Source: Shewanella sediminis HAW-EB3
GTDB taxonomy: Bacteria > Pseudomonadota > Gammaproteobacteria > Enterobacterales > Shewanellaceae
Length of the DNA stretch: 64,000 nucleotides
Direction: 5' to 3'
Assembly: GCF_000018025.1 (NCBI RefSeq)
Contig: NC_009831.1
Location: 1,612,001-1,676,000 of the forward strand
Below the pieces are notes generated by a model that did no database searches, was not told the origin of the DNA, and saw nothing but the letters and a program-made list of their open reading frames with translations. A program made the translations under genes and the position numbers. Below, piece by piece: positions 8,046-16,583 of this stretch. Each line of letters opens with the position of its first letter. Positions within the stretch are counted from its first letter, which is position 1.

Positions 8046-9035
8046 ATGGATCACAAGCAAACTATTGCACAGCTAGAGGAGGAGATAGCCCATTTACAGA
8101 GTGAGAACCTTAAGCTTAAAGCCCAAAAAGAGAGTGCGGAGGAGAAGTTGTCCGCGGCGCTCGATGGCACAGGTTTATGTTTGTGGCAGCAATATATTCC
8201 CACAGGTGAACTCACCATTTTTAACCGGGAGTGGGGGGACCTTTTAGGTTTTACTGAGCAGGAGCTTGCCGCTACTATTGATAGCTGGAAAGGCAATCTG
8301 CACCCGGAGGATAGAGATTGGGTGATTGCCGCTTTTGACGACCACGTTCAAGGCAAGTCAGATACCTACCAAGCCGTACACCGAATGATCCATAAAGATG
8401 GCAGCGTGAGTTGGGTGTCAGACAGGGGAAGAATTATCGAATATGGTCCTAAAGGTGAGCCGCTTAGGATCATGGGAACTCATATCGATATCACCCAAGA
8501 GAAGCGTTATGAGCTGAGTCTGGCCAAATTGGCACACGGAGATCCCTTAACTCATCTATTAAATCGAAAGGCACTCGAGAAGGCCTTTTGTGAAAACCAG
8601 CTCGCAGAAGATGCTAACGGTGGCGCCATGTTCTTTATCGATCTCGATGGATTTAAATCCATCAACGACAGGCATGGTCATAGATTCGGTGACCTTCTGT
8701 TGATCCATGTGGCAGATTCACTACGCTCCATCGTGGGAGAGGACGCAAAACTTGCGCGCATGGGAGGCGATGAGTTCGTGATCCTCCATCCGAGCTGTGA
8801 TGTGGAACGACTTGCTAATGTGGCGCAAAAGCTGCTTAAGCGATACCACTTACCCATAAAACTGGACGGGAAGTTAGTTTCAATTGGCCTGAGTATTGGG
8901 ATCAGCCTATTTAAGGGCGATGATGAGTTTATTGCTGTGTGCGAGCATGCGGACACAGCCATGTATGAGGTTAAGCGTCAGGGAAAGCATAACTATGGCT
9001 TCTGGCAAGAACCGTTAATCTGTGCGAGTCGATAA
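8046..9035 (+). CDS. PAS-GGDEF diguanylate cyclase
   Basis: 329-aa soluble protein: an N-terminal coiled coil (residues 1-35, leucine/glutamate heptads), a PAS domain with PAC motif (about 40-155; EWGDLLGFTEQEL...IMGTHIDITQEKR), and a C-terminal GGDEF domain (about 165-320). The active-site motif MGGDEF is intact and preceded by FIDLDGFKSINDRHGHRFGD, so c-di-GMP synthesis from GTP is expected. The RxxD allosteric inhibitory site that normally lies five residues before the motif is absent, so product inhibition may be lost. There is no membrane segment; the PAS domain should sense a cytoplasmic signal. Confidence 0.9.
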   Translation: MDHKQTIAQLEEEIAHLQSENLKLKAQKESAEEKLSAALDGTGLCLWQQYIPTGELTIFNREWGDLLGFTEQELAATIDSWKGNLHPEDRDWVIAAFDDHVQGKSDTYQAVHRMIHKDGSVSWVSDRGRIIEYGPKGEPLRIMGTHIDITQEKRYELSLAKLAHGDPLTHLLNRKALEKAFCENQLAEDANGGAMFFIDLDGFKSINDRHGHRFGDLLLIHVADSLRSIVGEDAKLARMGGDEFVILHPSCDVERLANVAQKLLKRYHLPIKLDGKLVSIGLSIGISLFKGDDEFIAVCEHADTAMYEVKRQGKHNYGFWQEPLICASR

Positions 9036-9210
9036 CAAGAGTAATTTCAACTTTAATTCCAACCTCTTCACCCGCTTCGATAACCAGGTAATCTTCATCA
9101 TAGGGTTGACCACGTTTGGCAAGTGCCCCTTCGTAGAGGACAGGCTCTCTTGCTAAAGTCACGCGGATAAATTCACTTAACCATGCATCGAAAGGAGTGT
9201 GCCGTTCACA
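9036..9210 (-). pseudogene. Possible gene remnant antisense to the 3' side of the GGDEF gene
   Basis: A minus-strand frame without a convincing start reads (in frame after a stop) CERHTPFDAWLSEFIRVTLA, then EPVLYEGALAKRGQPYDEDYLVIEAGEEVGIKVEI, then runs antisense into the GGDEF gene. The composition looks protein-like rather than random, which suggests a decayed or truncated gene. No family could be named and no ribosome-binding site is present. The part overlapping the GGDEF gene is surely not coding. Confidence 0.25.
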
Positions 9211-9224
9211 AATTTAGCTATCCG

Positions 9225-9251
9225 AAAAAAAAGGGCGGGTATTAACCGCCC
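9225..9251 (-). terminator. Rho-independent terminator of the LruC/lipoprotein operon
   Basis: Read on the minus strand, the stem GGGCGG/CCGCCC (9246-9251 with 9233-9238) with a 7-nt loop is followed by eight T residues (9225-9232). It lies about 70 bp after the stop of the lipoprotein gene. Confidence 0.85.
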
Positions 9252-9319
9252 AAAGACAAGGTTCGTTCAGGTATTTAGGTTAGTTTCAGTTTGGCGTATT
9301 TTCCGCAAAATATTCGTGG

Positions 9320-9907
9320 CTAGTTTAGCGTGAGTCGCTGATCTTGGGCTTGGTCATCATATTGCCAAATTTGATAGTGAGGTGCCGTACCATCGTAGAA
9401 CCAAAGTACGGCTATCAATTGCCCATTATGGTTGGCAATTTTGAGATCTGTATCAAGCTTGCCATTCGCGGTCGGCCCCCGGTACTGACAAGACTCGAAA
9501 TTCACCCTGTAGTTGTTATTACTGCCACTGAATTCATCGCATAGAGAAAAATAGGCGCGTTTTGTCGAGTCCATCTCTATCGATACTGCCAGTTGAAATG
9601 CGGCTTGCATGGTATTGTTGGCATCGACTATCAGATCGTCCATTGAGGTTGGATCCGGTATCGGTTCGGGATCCGGATCCGGTGTTGTGGTCTCTGGTGG
9701 CGTAGTTGTGGGTGTCGTTGTATCAGCCGTTGGCGTAACGCTGGTCGGTGGACTTGTTATTTCTGTGGCACCATCATCACCGCCTCCACCGCAACCCGAG
9801 AGTAAAATCGAGATAATGGTGATGACCAAAACCGGTGACGTGAAAATGGTTCGGCATAATCTACTCATGCTGTGTCTGGTTATTCTTTGTTTGATTATAG
9901 ATTTCAT
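9320..9907 (-). CDS. Lipoprotein with Thr/Pro-rich linker
   Basis: 195-aa predicted lipoprotein. A long basic N-region is followed by a hydrophobic helix and the lipobox LLSGC (Cys about residue 39), then a Gly/Asp run and a low-complexity Thr/Pro and Asp/Pro spacer (about residues 50-88). The C-terminal ~105 residues form a small domain with two cysteines (SLCDEF, ESCQYRG) ending in QWPYDD-like strands. The domain looks like a pilin-like or beta module but no family is named. A good ribosome-binding site (AAGGA) precedes the ATG at 9907. It is the second gene of an operon with the LruC protein (25-bp gap), suggesting that the two work together at the cell surface. Confidence 0.7.
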   Translation of the reverse strand: MKSIIKQRITRHSMSRLCRTIFTSPVLVITIISILLSGCGGGGDDGATEITSPPTSVTPTADTTTPTTTPPETTTPDPDPEPIPDPTSMDDLIVDANNTMQAAFQLAVSIEMDSTKRAYFSLCDEFSGSNNNYRVNFESCQYRGPTANGKLDTDLKIANHNGQLIAVLWFYDGTAPHYQIWQYDDQAQDQRLTLN

Positions 9908-9932
9908 GTTCTGATCCTTATTCCTGTCTCGT

Positions 9933-12074
9933 CTAATCCTGGAAAATCAGTGATCGGTTTGCATTGAGATACCAGTTGGGGTTGGTGTTTCCCGTTTTAT
10001 CTGCAGCAAAGTTAAGAAATTCCGAATAGGTCATATCTAACCTTTCTCTTTCGAGAGGGTGTTGCCAACTGGTCGGGATCTCTATAGCCCAACTCATGCC
10101 ATTCTCATTGAGGAAATATTGGCCCGCACCGGGGTCGGATCTATCCTCTCTGGATCCGAAATAAGCGGTGGCAAATTTATCGGTCGGAGCCTTGTTTTTC
10201 AGGTGGATCTCCAGCTTGCGTCCCGGCAGCTCTCCAACCACGTTTTTGGCCGCTAAGCCGTGGTCGGTGCCGGGAGTGGCAAAGATAAAGGGATCATAGG
10301 GGAAATCCGGCATCTGTGATTGGGCAATCGTGGTCTCGAAGGGGACTCTCATCTTCCAGGTGGTTCGATAGCTGGTGCCACAACCCGATTCGGTTCTCAG
10401 GTAGTTACACCCGGTCGATAAACTGATGTGATCCCACAAGTCTTGGGTAAAGATAAATACGGCATTAGTTTGTCCTGACTCTAATGGAGAGCCTGCCTGA
10501 GCAACGTCATCTATACTCCATTCGATGGAGTTTTCTTTAACCTTGCCCATAGCAACATCGGGTAGTTGTATCGCAAACCCGTTATGGTAGGCGGCGCCCA
10601 TTGCGGCAAGCTGAGCTTCAAACTCGACTCTTATTATCTGATTATTCTTGATATATTCGATCAATCTCAGGTGAAAGATGACGTCGTTCATATCGTAATC
10701 TTCCTGATCGGGGTAGAGATCTTCATAGGCAACCGAGGTGTAACTCGATGATGAGGGGTAGTAATTAATCGTGACCCCGGTTTCGGTTATGGTGATCTGA
10801 TGATCTTCCACCTCACCGTCACCGACACCGCCAGTCGGGCCGATATCCGCCAGACTGCTGAAGCGAAATCGTGCCCAGGATTGGCCGGATTTTCCCCAGG
10901 TTGGCACATCTAAACTCACGCTGTTACTGCCAGGAGAAAGTGCATGGCCGATAATTGCCTGTTCATCACTGTCGAAACTGCCGTTTTGATTCCAATCGAA
11001 CCAGGCATTGAGGTAACCACCTGTGCCTGTAGCGGTCGCTAATATTACAGCCGATTCACCCAGCTCGAAGCCAGTCGGAAAGCTGATACCATCTTCATCA
11101 TCTATGCCATCACTGCTGTCATCAGAAAGCGGCAATGGGTAACCATTAGCTTCATTGTCGACGAGTGAGCCCAGATAGAAGTCATCGATAATCGAGTGTC
11201 TGGCACCATTAGATGCCATATAGGTGCCGTATGAGTCTGGGGCGTCACCGAAGTCAACGTTATCTCCAACGGGGACCTCGGCCAAGGCGCAGCGGGCGCC
11301 ATCATTGCTCGATGATGAGGGGCCATAAGCAAATATATCCGCACTGGGGTTCGCTTCATCGACATTGAGGCGATAGATCTTTCCGTCACTGTTATTACTG
11401 AGGTAAAGGGTTCCGTCAGGATCGAAGAACTGGGCACCGAAGGTAAAATTTGAACCCGAAGAGGTGACCACGACACCTAAGTTATTAGCCGAACCATTTG
11501 AGGGATCTATCTGCAGTAAGCTACCAGTGGCCCCATTGGTCACTGCATAGATCTGCCCGTCACTGGGGTGGAAAGCAAAGTCAGTTATCTTATAGGTGGC
11601 ATTATCGGTACTTCCGACAACCAATGACATTGAATAGTTATTAGGGTCATCGAGGGGGATTTTAAATAAGCCTTTGTTTTTTTTATAGCCGTACCAAACA
11701 TTTTCATCGATGGCGATATCACCCACAAAGAAGTTACCGGCCGCGGCGGCAGAGGTATCCTTAGTGACGTTTAACGGCGTGATGATGTAATCATCGCCTG
11801 TCTTACCTAAGGTACTGCCTTCGTAATCCCACCCATAAATATAGTTATCATGATAATTATATCCGACACCGTTATAGGCTTTAATGCGATTCATGTCGTT
11901 TGAAAGTATGACATAACTTCCTGTCGCCAGCTCTACGCCATAAGAGATAGGGACAGAGGAGGGGGTTTGTATGATAAATGCTTGAGTTGGACAGTTAGAA
12001 AACTCTGCCGCCCATGACGTTCCCTGGCTGAGCAATAAACACGTGGTTATAACCGAGCAGTATGCTGTTTTCAT
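9933..12074 (-). CDS. LruC-domain secreted protein with GEVED-type repeat region
   Basis: 713-aa exported protein: signal peptide (1-22, ends SWA), an N-terminal propeller-like region (about 25-270; repeated motifs such as DGQIYAVTNGATGSLLQID and DGTLYLSNNSDGKIYRL), a DFGDAPDSYGTY motif with SDDSSDGIDDEDG (about 275-330; start of the GEVED region), a WFDWNQNGSF segment and GEVEDHQITI (about 360-425), then a LruC domain to the C-terminus, recognised by DLYPDQEDYDMNDVIFHL and NGFAIQLP. LruC proteins are surface or secreted proteins of unknown biochemical role. First gene of an operon with the lipoprotein. Confidence 0.8.
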   Translation of the reverse strand: MKTAYCSVITTCLLLSQGTSWAAEFSNCPTQAFIIQTPSSVPISYGVELATGSYVILSNDMNRIKAYNGVGYNYHDNYIYGWDYEGSTLGKTGDDYIITPLNVTKDTSAAAAGNFFVGDIAIDENVWYGYKKNKGLFKIPLDDPNNYSMSLVVGSTDNATYKITDFAFHPSDGQIYAVTNGATGSLLQIDPSNGSANNLGVVVTSSGSNFTFGAQFFDPDGTLYLSNNSDGKIYRLNVDEANPSADIFAYGPSSSSNDGARCALAEVPVGDNVDFGDAPDSYGTYMASNGARHSIIDDFYLGSLVDNEANGYPLPLSDDSSDGIDDEDGISFPTGFELGESAVILATATGTGGYLNAWFDWNQNGSFDSDEQAIIGHALSPGSNSVSLDVPTWGKSGQSWARFRFSSLADIGPTGGVGDGEVEDHQITITETGVTINYYPSSSSYTSVAYEDLYPDQEDYDMNDVIFHLRLIEYIKNNQIIRVEFEAQLAAMGAAYHNGFAIQLPDVAMGKVKENSIEWSIDDVAQAGSPLESGQTNAVFIFTQDLWDHISLSTGCNYLRTESGCGTSYRTTWKMRVPFETTIAQSQMPDFPYDPFIFATPGTDHGLAAKNVVGELPGRKLEIHLKNKAPTDKFATAYFGSREDRSDPGAGQYFLNENGMSWAIEIPTSWQHPLERERLDMTYSEFLNFAADKTGNTNPNWYLNANRSLIFQD

Positions 12075-12276
12075 TGGGTGTCCCTATATCCATATTCTCT
12101 GTGTAGAGGGTTAAATGCAGGGGATGTGCCACAAGTTAAAACTTTTATTTATCAGGCTATTACGCTTGATTTATTGTTCGCTTTTTGAAAGTCGGTGCAA
12201 ACTGCAAATCAAGTTGCAATTGGAAAGATAGCTGGAAAATAGGGTGAAAAGTGGTGGAATTTGTAGAGCGAGAAAC

Positions 12277-12377
12277 TTATACCGATTGGTATTATTCAGC
12301 ATTGAGCTCAACGGTTCTCGATTGTGCTCAATGCTGAGTGGGGCTTGAAGAGAGACTTTTTATACCAAGTGGTATTA
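12277..12377. repeat. Pair of dispersed repeats (copies 2 and 3) flanking an 11-bp stem-loop
   Basis: Copy 2 (TTATACCGATTGGTATTAT, 12277-12295) and diverged copy 3 (TATACCAAGTGGTATTA, 12361-12377) bracket a perfect hairpin CAGCATTGAGC (12297-12307) / GCTCAATGCTG (12326-12336). The whole ~100-bp unit looks like a miniature palindromic element. It occupies most of the 304-bp gap between the LruC gene and the next gene; nothing else is seen there. Confidence 0.5.
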
Positions 12378-12378
12378 C

Positions 12379-13023
12379 TTAATTGGCGATGTAACTACAC
12401 CATTCACTGAGTTCTCGTGGATCGCCATAGGCTTTCATCCAGCGAATAAAGCTTTGAGGGCAACGAGTGCTGAGATTTAACTGGCACCAGGCATCGAGCG
12501 CTGCCTGTGTATTATACCCTTCATAGTAGGCATCGAATGCCTTATCTGAGTGTCGCCAGAATTTATGATCGATTCTGCCACGCTCGGCCAAAAATGGATG
12601 GTCGCCTTTAGGTTGAACTTGCTTACGAACGTGATTGCTCAGATCATTTAATATCCGCTGCAGTACATCTGCGCCGATCTCATTCATCTCAAGTTCGTCG
12701 ATCTTGTCGATGTCGCTACCCACCAATAGATTGATACGTTCAATTAAGTAGTCGGTATTGAGTGAGATAGCCAATTCGTAAGCGAACAGGTCTAACTTTG
12801 CGAGGATTCGGTCTCTGTACTCCTCTTTAGAGAACAGCTTATCTTTAATTGCCTTGTTGTAGTCTCTGACACCTGGATGCTTGCTGATAAGCTCTTTCTG
12901 CAATAGTGGGTATTCACTTAATTGCTCTTTAGGGAGTAACGACAACAGATTAACCAGCTCAGAAGTATTGACCATTAAGCTGCCAAGTTCTGCCTTAGCT
13001 TTAGGTGATAATTTTGTTGTCAT
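12379..13023 (-). CDS. Conserved-looking hypothetical protein
   Basis: Predicted 214-aa soluble, largely helical protein. The frame can start at a TTG at 13044, but the ATG at 13023 with GAG upstream is preferred. Notable segments are LSPKAKAELGSLMVNTSELVNLLSLLPKEQL at the N-terminus and a Trp/Tyr/Cys-rich C-terminus (KFWRHSDKAFDAYYEGYNTQAALDAWCQLN, CPQSFIRWMKAYGDPRELSEWC). No signal peptide, no transmembrane segment and no recognised family. It is divergent from the first serine hydrolase gene. Confidence 0.6.
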   Translation of the reverse strand: MTTKLSPKAKAELGSLMVNTSELVNLLSLLPKEQLSEYPLLQKELISKHPGVRDYNKAIKDKLFSKEEYRDRILAKLDLFAYELAISLNTDYLIERINLLVGSDIDKIDELEMNEIGADVLQRILNDLSNHVRKQVQPKGDHPFLAERGRIDHKFWRHSDKAFDAYYEGYNTQAALDAWCQLNLSTRCPQSFIRWMKAYGDPRELSEWCSYIAN

Positions 13024-13250
13024 CTTAGTCTCATAGCTAATCAAAAGTGACTTAATATTACCTGTTTATGACTTCACTGGATACCGCTAAGCACTTGAAT
13101 GAGGGGTTTATCACTAGAAATCACTAAGAGGAAGATTGTTTTATAGTGAAGCGCTGCTTGGCATAGTGTGGACCATGAAGTCTGTAGCGTAATAGAAATT
13201 ACATCGCTATTTAAACAAGCGTTACCAAGTTTCTTTTCAGGAGATGTTAG

Positions 13251-14531
13251 ATGAAGACCATTGCATCCATACTATTATTGGCACTTCCCTTGGCTTTGGC
13301 TCATCAAGCACAAGCGGTGGAATTCAAGCCACTCGATAACGCATTTGTCCAGCAATCGGCTGCTTTTGGGGTCACTCAGGATAACTGGGACCATGGAGCC
13401 CATGCCGGGGTAACATTTCCTAATGCGTATCGGTTTACCCCCCATATGGAGATCTCACTGCCTGTCGATGTTAACCCTCGAGAATGGCCAGAGCGCCCTC
13501 AAGCGCTGTTGCAGCTGACTGCTGCAGATCTCGATGGTGAGCACAGCTTAGAAGTGCTCCTCAGAGACCGATTGAAAAATCACTCTATGGTGGTGCTTAA
13601 CAAAGGGAGCTTAGTGCATCAGCACTTCTGGAATGGTTATGGTGCCGGGCAGACACATCTGCAGATGTCAGTGACTAAGTCTTTTACATCCCTCCTGACC
13701 TCAATCGCCGTAGCGCAGGGGAAGCTGGATATGGACAGAGCCATTATTCAGTATCTTCCTGAGCTGAAAGGCACAGGCTTTGAGGATGCAACCGTGCAGG
13801 AGGTTGCCGACATGCGTTCAGGCATAGGTGTCACCTTCAGCGAAGGCAAGCTGTGGGACGATCGTATGACAGAAGCGCAAGATTGGAACGGCGACAGTAA
13901 ATACCCTGATATGCGCGGTGTGATGGATTATGCCAATACTCTGGATAACCATAGGCCAATAGGCAAGGTTTATGACTATCTGGATGTGAATACCGAGCTG
14001 TTAGGTAAAGTCGTCGAGAAGGTGCAGGGCCAGCCGTTAGCTGAACTACTTGAGTCGCAGATCTGGGGCAAGATAGGTGCACAGCAGCCAGCCAAGTGGA
14101 TGAGTAATCGTAATGGCGAAGTTGTGGCGTCCGGAGGATTAAATATGACAACCCGGGATCTCGCCAAGGTGGGTGAAGTTATCGCCAACAAAGGGGTGAG
14201 TCAACAGGGTGAACGAGTCATTCCTGCTGAGTTTATCGAAGCGCTCTTTCAAGGTGATGATAAAGTTCGTTTTGCCTGGCAGCAGGGCAAGGAGTCGGCG
14301 CTTGCGACAGGTTGGTATAAGGATCAATTTAGAGTACTCGATATTAAAGGACATAAGTTTATCGCCATGGTCGGAATTCATGGTCAGATCTTGGTGATCG
14401 AGCCTAAAAGCCAAACGGTTATTGCGATGAACTCAGGTTTCGGCGAAATGGAACCACCACGGATGGCCATCTTAATTTTTCAGCAGATTATTCCAGCAAT
14501 TTTGGATAAGCTGGCACAGGATAAAGCATAG
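13251..14531 (+). CDS. Secreted serine hydrolase, class C beta-lactamase / 6-aminohexanoate-dimer hydrolase-like
   Basis: 426-aa exported hydrolase of the serine beta-lactamase/esterase superfamily. Signal peptide at 1-22 (cleavage near QAQA). The SxxK catalytic motif is Ser140-Val-Thr-Lys143 (MSVTKSF). The second motif is YLDVNTELLG, in the position of the Tyr-x-Asn region. A HG motif in MVGIHGQ takes the place of the KTG box. The pattern VNTELLGKVVE resembles NylB-type amide hydrolases and related esterases more than true beta-lactamases. A clear paralogue lies at 23421-24704. Between the two copies are porin, RND and C45 acylase genes, which suggests a shared role in amide or ester turnover. 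Confidence 0.8.
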   Translation: MKTIASILLLALPLALAHQAQAVEFKPLDNAFVQQSAAFGVTQDNWDHGAHAGVTFPNAYRFTPHMEISLPVDVNPREWPERPQALLQLTAADLDGEHSLEVLLRDRLKNHSMVVLNKGSLVHQHFWNGYGAGQTHLQMSVTKSFTSLLTSIAVAQGKLDMDRAIIQYLPELKGTGFEDATVQEVADMRSGIGVTFSEGKLWDDRMTEAQDWNGDSKYPDMRGVMDYANTLDNHRPIGKVYDYLDVNTELLGKVVEKVQGQPLAELLESQIWGKIGAQQPAKWMSNRNGEVVASGGLNMTTRDLAKVGEVIANKGVSQQGERVIPAEFIEALFQGDDKVRFAWQQGKESALATGWYKDQFRVLDIKGHKFIAMVGIHGQILVIEPKSQTVIAMNSGFGEMEPPRMAILIFQQIIPAILDKLAQDKA

Positions 14532-14550
14532 TAATACCAATCGGTATAAA
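14532..14550. repeat. Dispersed palindromic repeat, copy 4
   Basis: TAATACCAATCGGTATAAA directly after the stop codon of the first serine hydrolase gene, the reverse complement orientation of copies 1, 2 and 5. Same 14-bp core ATACCRATYGGTAT-type near-palindrome as the others. Confidence 0.75.
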
Positions 14551-14984
14551 AGTTTATGGACTCTCTGAAGCCACGGATGGCCCCCTTTCTTAAAATCGTT
14601 CTCTTATGATTAGCGAGCATACTCGCTGCTTATGAGAATGGTATCAAAACATTCATTTTATATTAATTTCTTATTTGTGCCATTTGATATCTATTTATAA
14701 ATATCCACTTTGAAAAGTAGTGTCTAAACATTATATTGTTAAAGTACATTTGATATTTTCTTAACTTGTTTCTAGTTTAATTAAGCTTGCTAGTGATGAT
14801 TAATGAATTTTTTTAATTTAACCTCGCTCTGTACTCTTGTTCGTCCCATGAACTCATGTGTTAATGAGCTTATGTTTCACGGATCGGGGGACAAATTAGC
14901 TTCCCGGCTATTAACAGGAGAGAGGTCAATCCTCTCTCCACCTAAATAATCTTGTTTTACAAAACATCTATTGGTAGAAAACTC
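14551..14984. other. AT-rich intergenic region with a 9-bp hairpin before the porin gene
   Basis: The 434-bp gap is AT-rich and holds no convincing ORF. At 14917-14939 GGAGAGAGG pairs perfectly with CCTCTCTCC across a 5-nt loop, about 45 nt before the porin start. It has no T-tract, so it is more likely a 5'-UTR structure than a terminator. Confidence 0.5.
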
Positions 14985-16103
14985 ATGAATAAAGTATGGA
15001 TTAACTCATTACTACTTGTTCTTTTTAGTGACATCAATGTTGTTGCCGCCGATTCGCCAGAGCGACTTGAAGTCGGTGGTGCTGTAAAAGTTAACTACAA
15101 ATATATCGACTATAATCAAGAGTCGAAACACAAAGGGGGGGATCTGGTTTTTGATGTGACTTCGATTAAATTTTCAGGAAAAAATGGCCAATGGGGCTTA
15201 GAATCTGATTATCGGTTTACTGCGGACAGTCATTATGTGAGATATGGCTATGGTTACTATGATGTGTCGAATGACTTTCAAATCCAATTCGGTGTAAATC
15301 AAACCCCTTTCGGCAATATAGGTGTTATATCAAATAGCTATTGGTTTGGCCTGCCTTATTACTTAGGCTTCGAAGATGATCATGATGTGGGGATCAAATC
15401 TGTATATAAGGGTGAGAATTTTCGTACTGAGTTCGCCTTCTACAAGAATGCCGAATATGAGGCGAGCGAAACCAAACGTTATGGCGCCGATCTCTATAGC
15501 GGAAAAATTGGTGGGATTGAATACTTTAATGAAGAAGTAAATCAATTTAATTTAAGGCACACGTATTTTTTTGACCATGAGGCGGGGGGGACTGCTTTAG
15601 GTGTTTCGCTACAATATGGAGATATCTATAATAGTCAAACAGGAAATATGGGCGAGAGAACCGCTTATGCGCTTCATTTAGATAGTCATATATATGATTG
15701 GAATATTCAACTCCAATTACTGGAATACCAATATGATGCCGCAGAACCCGTCGGTAGCAAAAAAATTGCAGTTTCTGTTGTTGGAGCGACTTTCGAGGTG
15801 GCGAGTAAAGCGCAGGTTTACAGCGTTAATATCGCTAAAAATGTGCCAACATCCTGGGGCCGACTTAAACTTTATAATGATTTCGGTTTAATGACACCCG
15901 ATGTCGACGATAGTAGCTATGATAATAGTATGCAAAATGTCACCGGATTTTCTGCGTATATTGGCTCCGTGGTTATTATGCTCGATTATATCATGGGGAA
16001 TAACATGACATTCTCAACGGCCGATAATAACCATATTGGTCTGCCGTGCTTGGGAGAGGGGTGGGATAAGAGGGTAAACTTTAATTTAGCTTATTATTTT
16101 TAG
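14985..16103 (+). CDS. Outer-membrane porin
   Basis: Predicted 372-aa beta-barrel. The ATG at 14985 gives a signal peptide (MNKVWINSLLLVLF... ending VAA). The mature protein alternates short strands rich in aromatic and polar residues (LEVGGAVKVNYKYIDYN, VRYGYGYYDVSNDFQIQFGVNQTPFG) and ends with FNLAYYF, the C-terminal aromatic signature for BAM-assembled barrels. The FGVNQTPFG segment is seen in phosphate-selective-porin-like and related Shewanella porins; the substrate is unknown. Located upstream of the RND genes, it could supply the substrate route for this region. Confidence 0.75.
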   Translation: MNKVWINSLLLVLFSDINVVAADSPERLEVGGAVKVNYKYIDYNQESKHKGGDLVFDVTSIKFSGKNGQWGLESDYRFTADSHYVRYGYGYYDVSNDFQIQFGVNQTPFGNIGVISNSYWFGLPYYLGFEDDHDVGIKSVYKGENFRTEFAFYKNAEYEASETKRYGADLYSGKIGGIEYFNEEVNQFNLRHTYFFDHEAGGTALGVSLQYGDIYNSQTGNMGERTAYALHLDSHIYDWNIQLQLLEYQYDAAEPVGSKKIAVSVVGATFEVASKAQVYSVNIAKNVPTSWGRLKLYNDFGLMTPDVDDSSYDNSMQNVTGFSAYIGSVVIMLDYIMGNNMTFSTADNNHIGLPCLGEGWDKRVNFNLAYYF

Positions 16104-16583
16104 TTCTATGCTCTATGTTGTAAAGTATAAGAACTATTGCATTTTTTAATTCTAAAATGCTCCACATTTTTAGTGCATCTTCCTATTTATTTTTCTATTC
16201 ATTTTCCTATCTAATTAAGTTGTGTGCGACACATCCCACTTCGAGTTGTGACTATGTTGTTGATCACGTAAACCTCGTTTTCAATATTTGTTTTTCATGT
16301 TTCCTAGTTATTAGTTTATTAATACTCCTAATGATGCTTGGTGATTGTTTTTTAACTAATGTCGTCAGTATTGAAAAAACAATGAAATATCAAGTTAGAT
16401 ATTCATGACATTAACTCTTAACTTTTAACTATTAAAGAAGTAGATGTGACTGGTCGTAGGGCATGAACGATGGAGCTGTAGTGGGTGGTTATAGGAATTT
16501 AACCAGTAGGCCATGATTATCTGTTTAAGACAATTTTACCGATATCGAAAGCGGAGAGCTTCCTCTTTCCACCAGGAGAAAAA
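16104..16583. other. AT-rich intergenic region before the RND operon
   Basis: 480 bp. The only frame of any length (16157-16408) encodes a low-complexity hydrophobic peptide without a ribosome-binding site and is not called. The RND operon promoter is expected here; no operator is identified. Confidence 0.4.

Noticed and set aside
9609..9914. 101-aa Gly/Val-rich plus-strand ORF
   Set aside because: It is the antisense shadow of the Thr/Pro-rich linker and lipoprotein signal; the repeats reflect the linker codons.
16157..16408. 83-aa hydrophobic plus-strand ORF in the gap before the RND genes
   Set aside because: AT-rich low-complexity composition (Phe/Leu/Ser/Cys), no ribosome-binding site and no family; typical of chance ORFs in AT-rich DNA.
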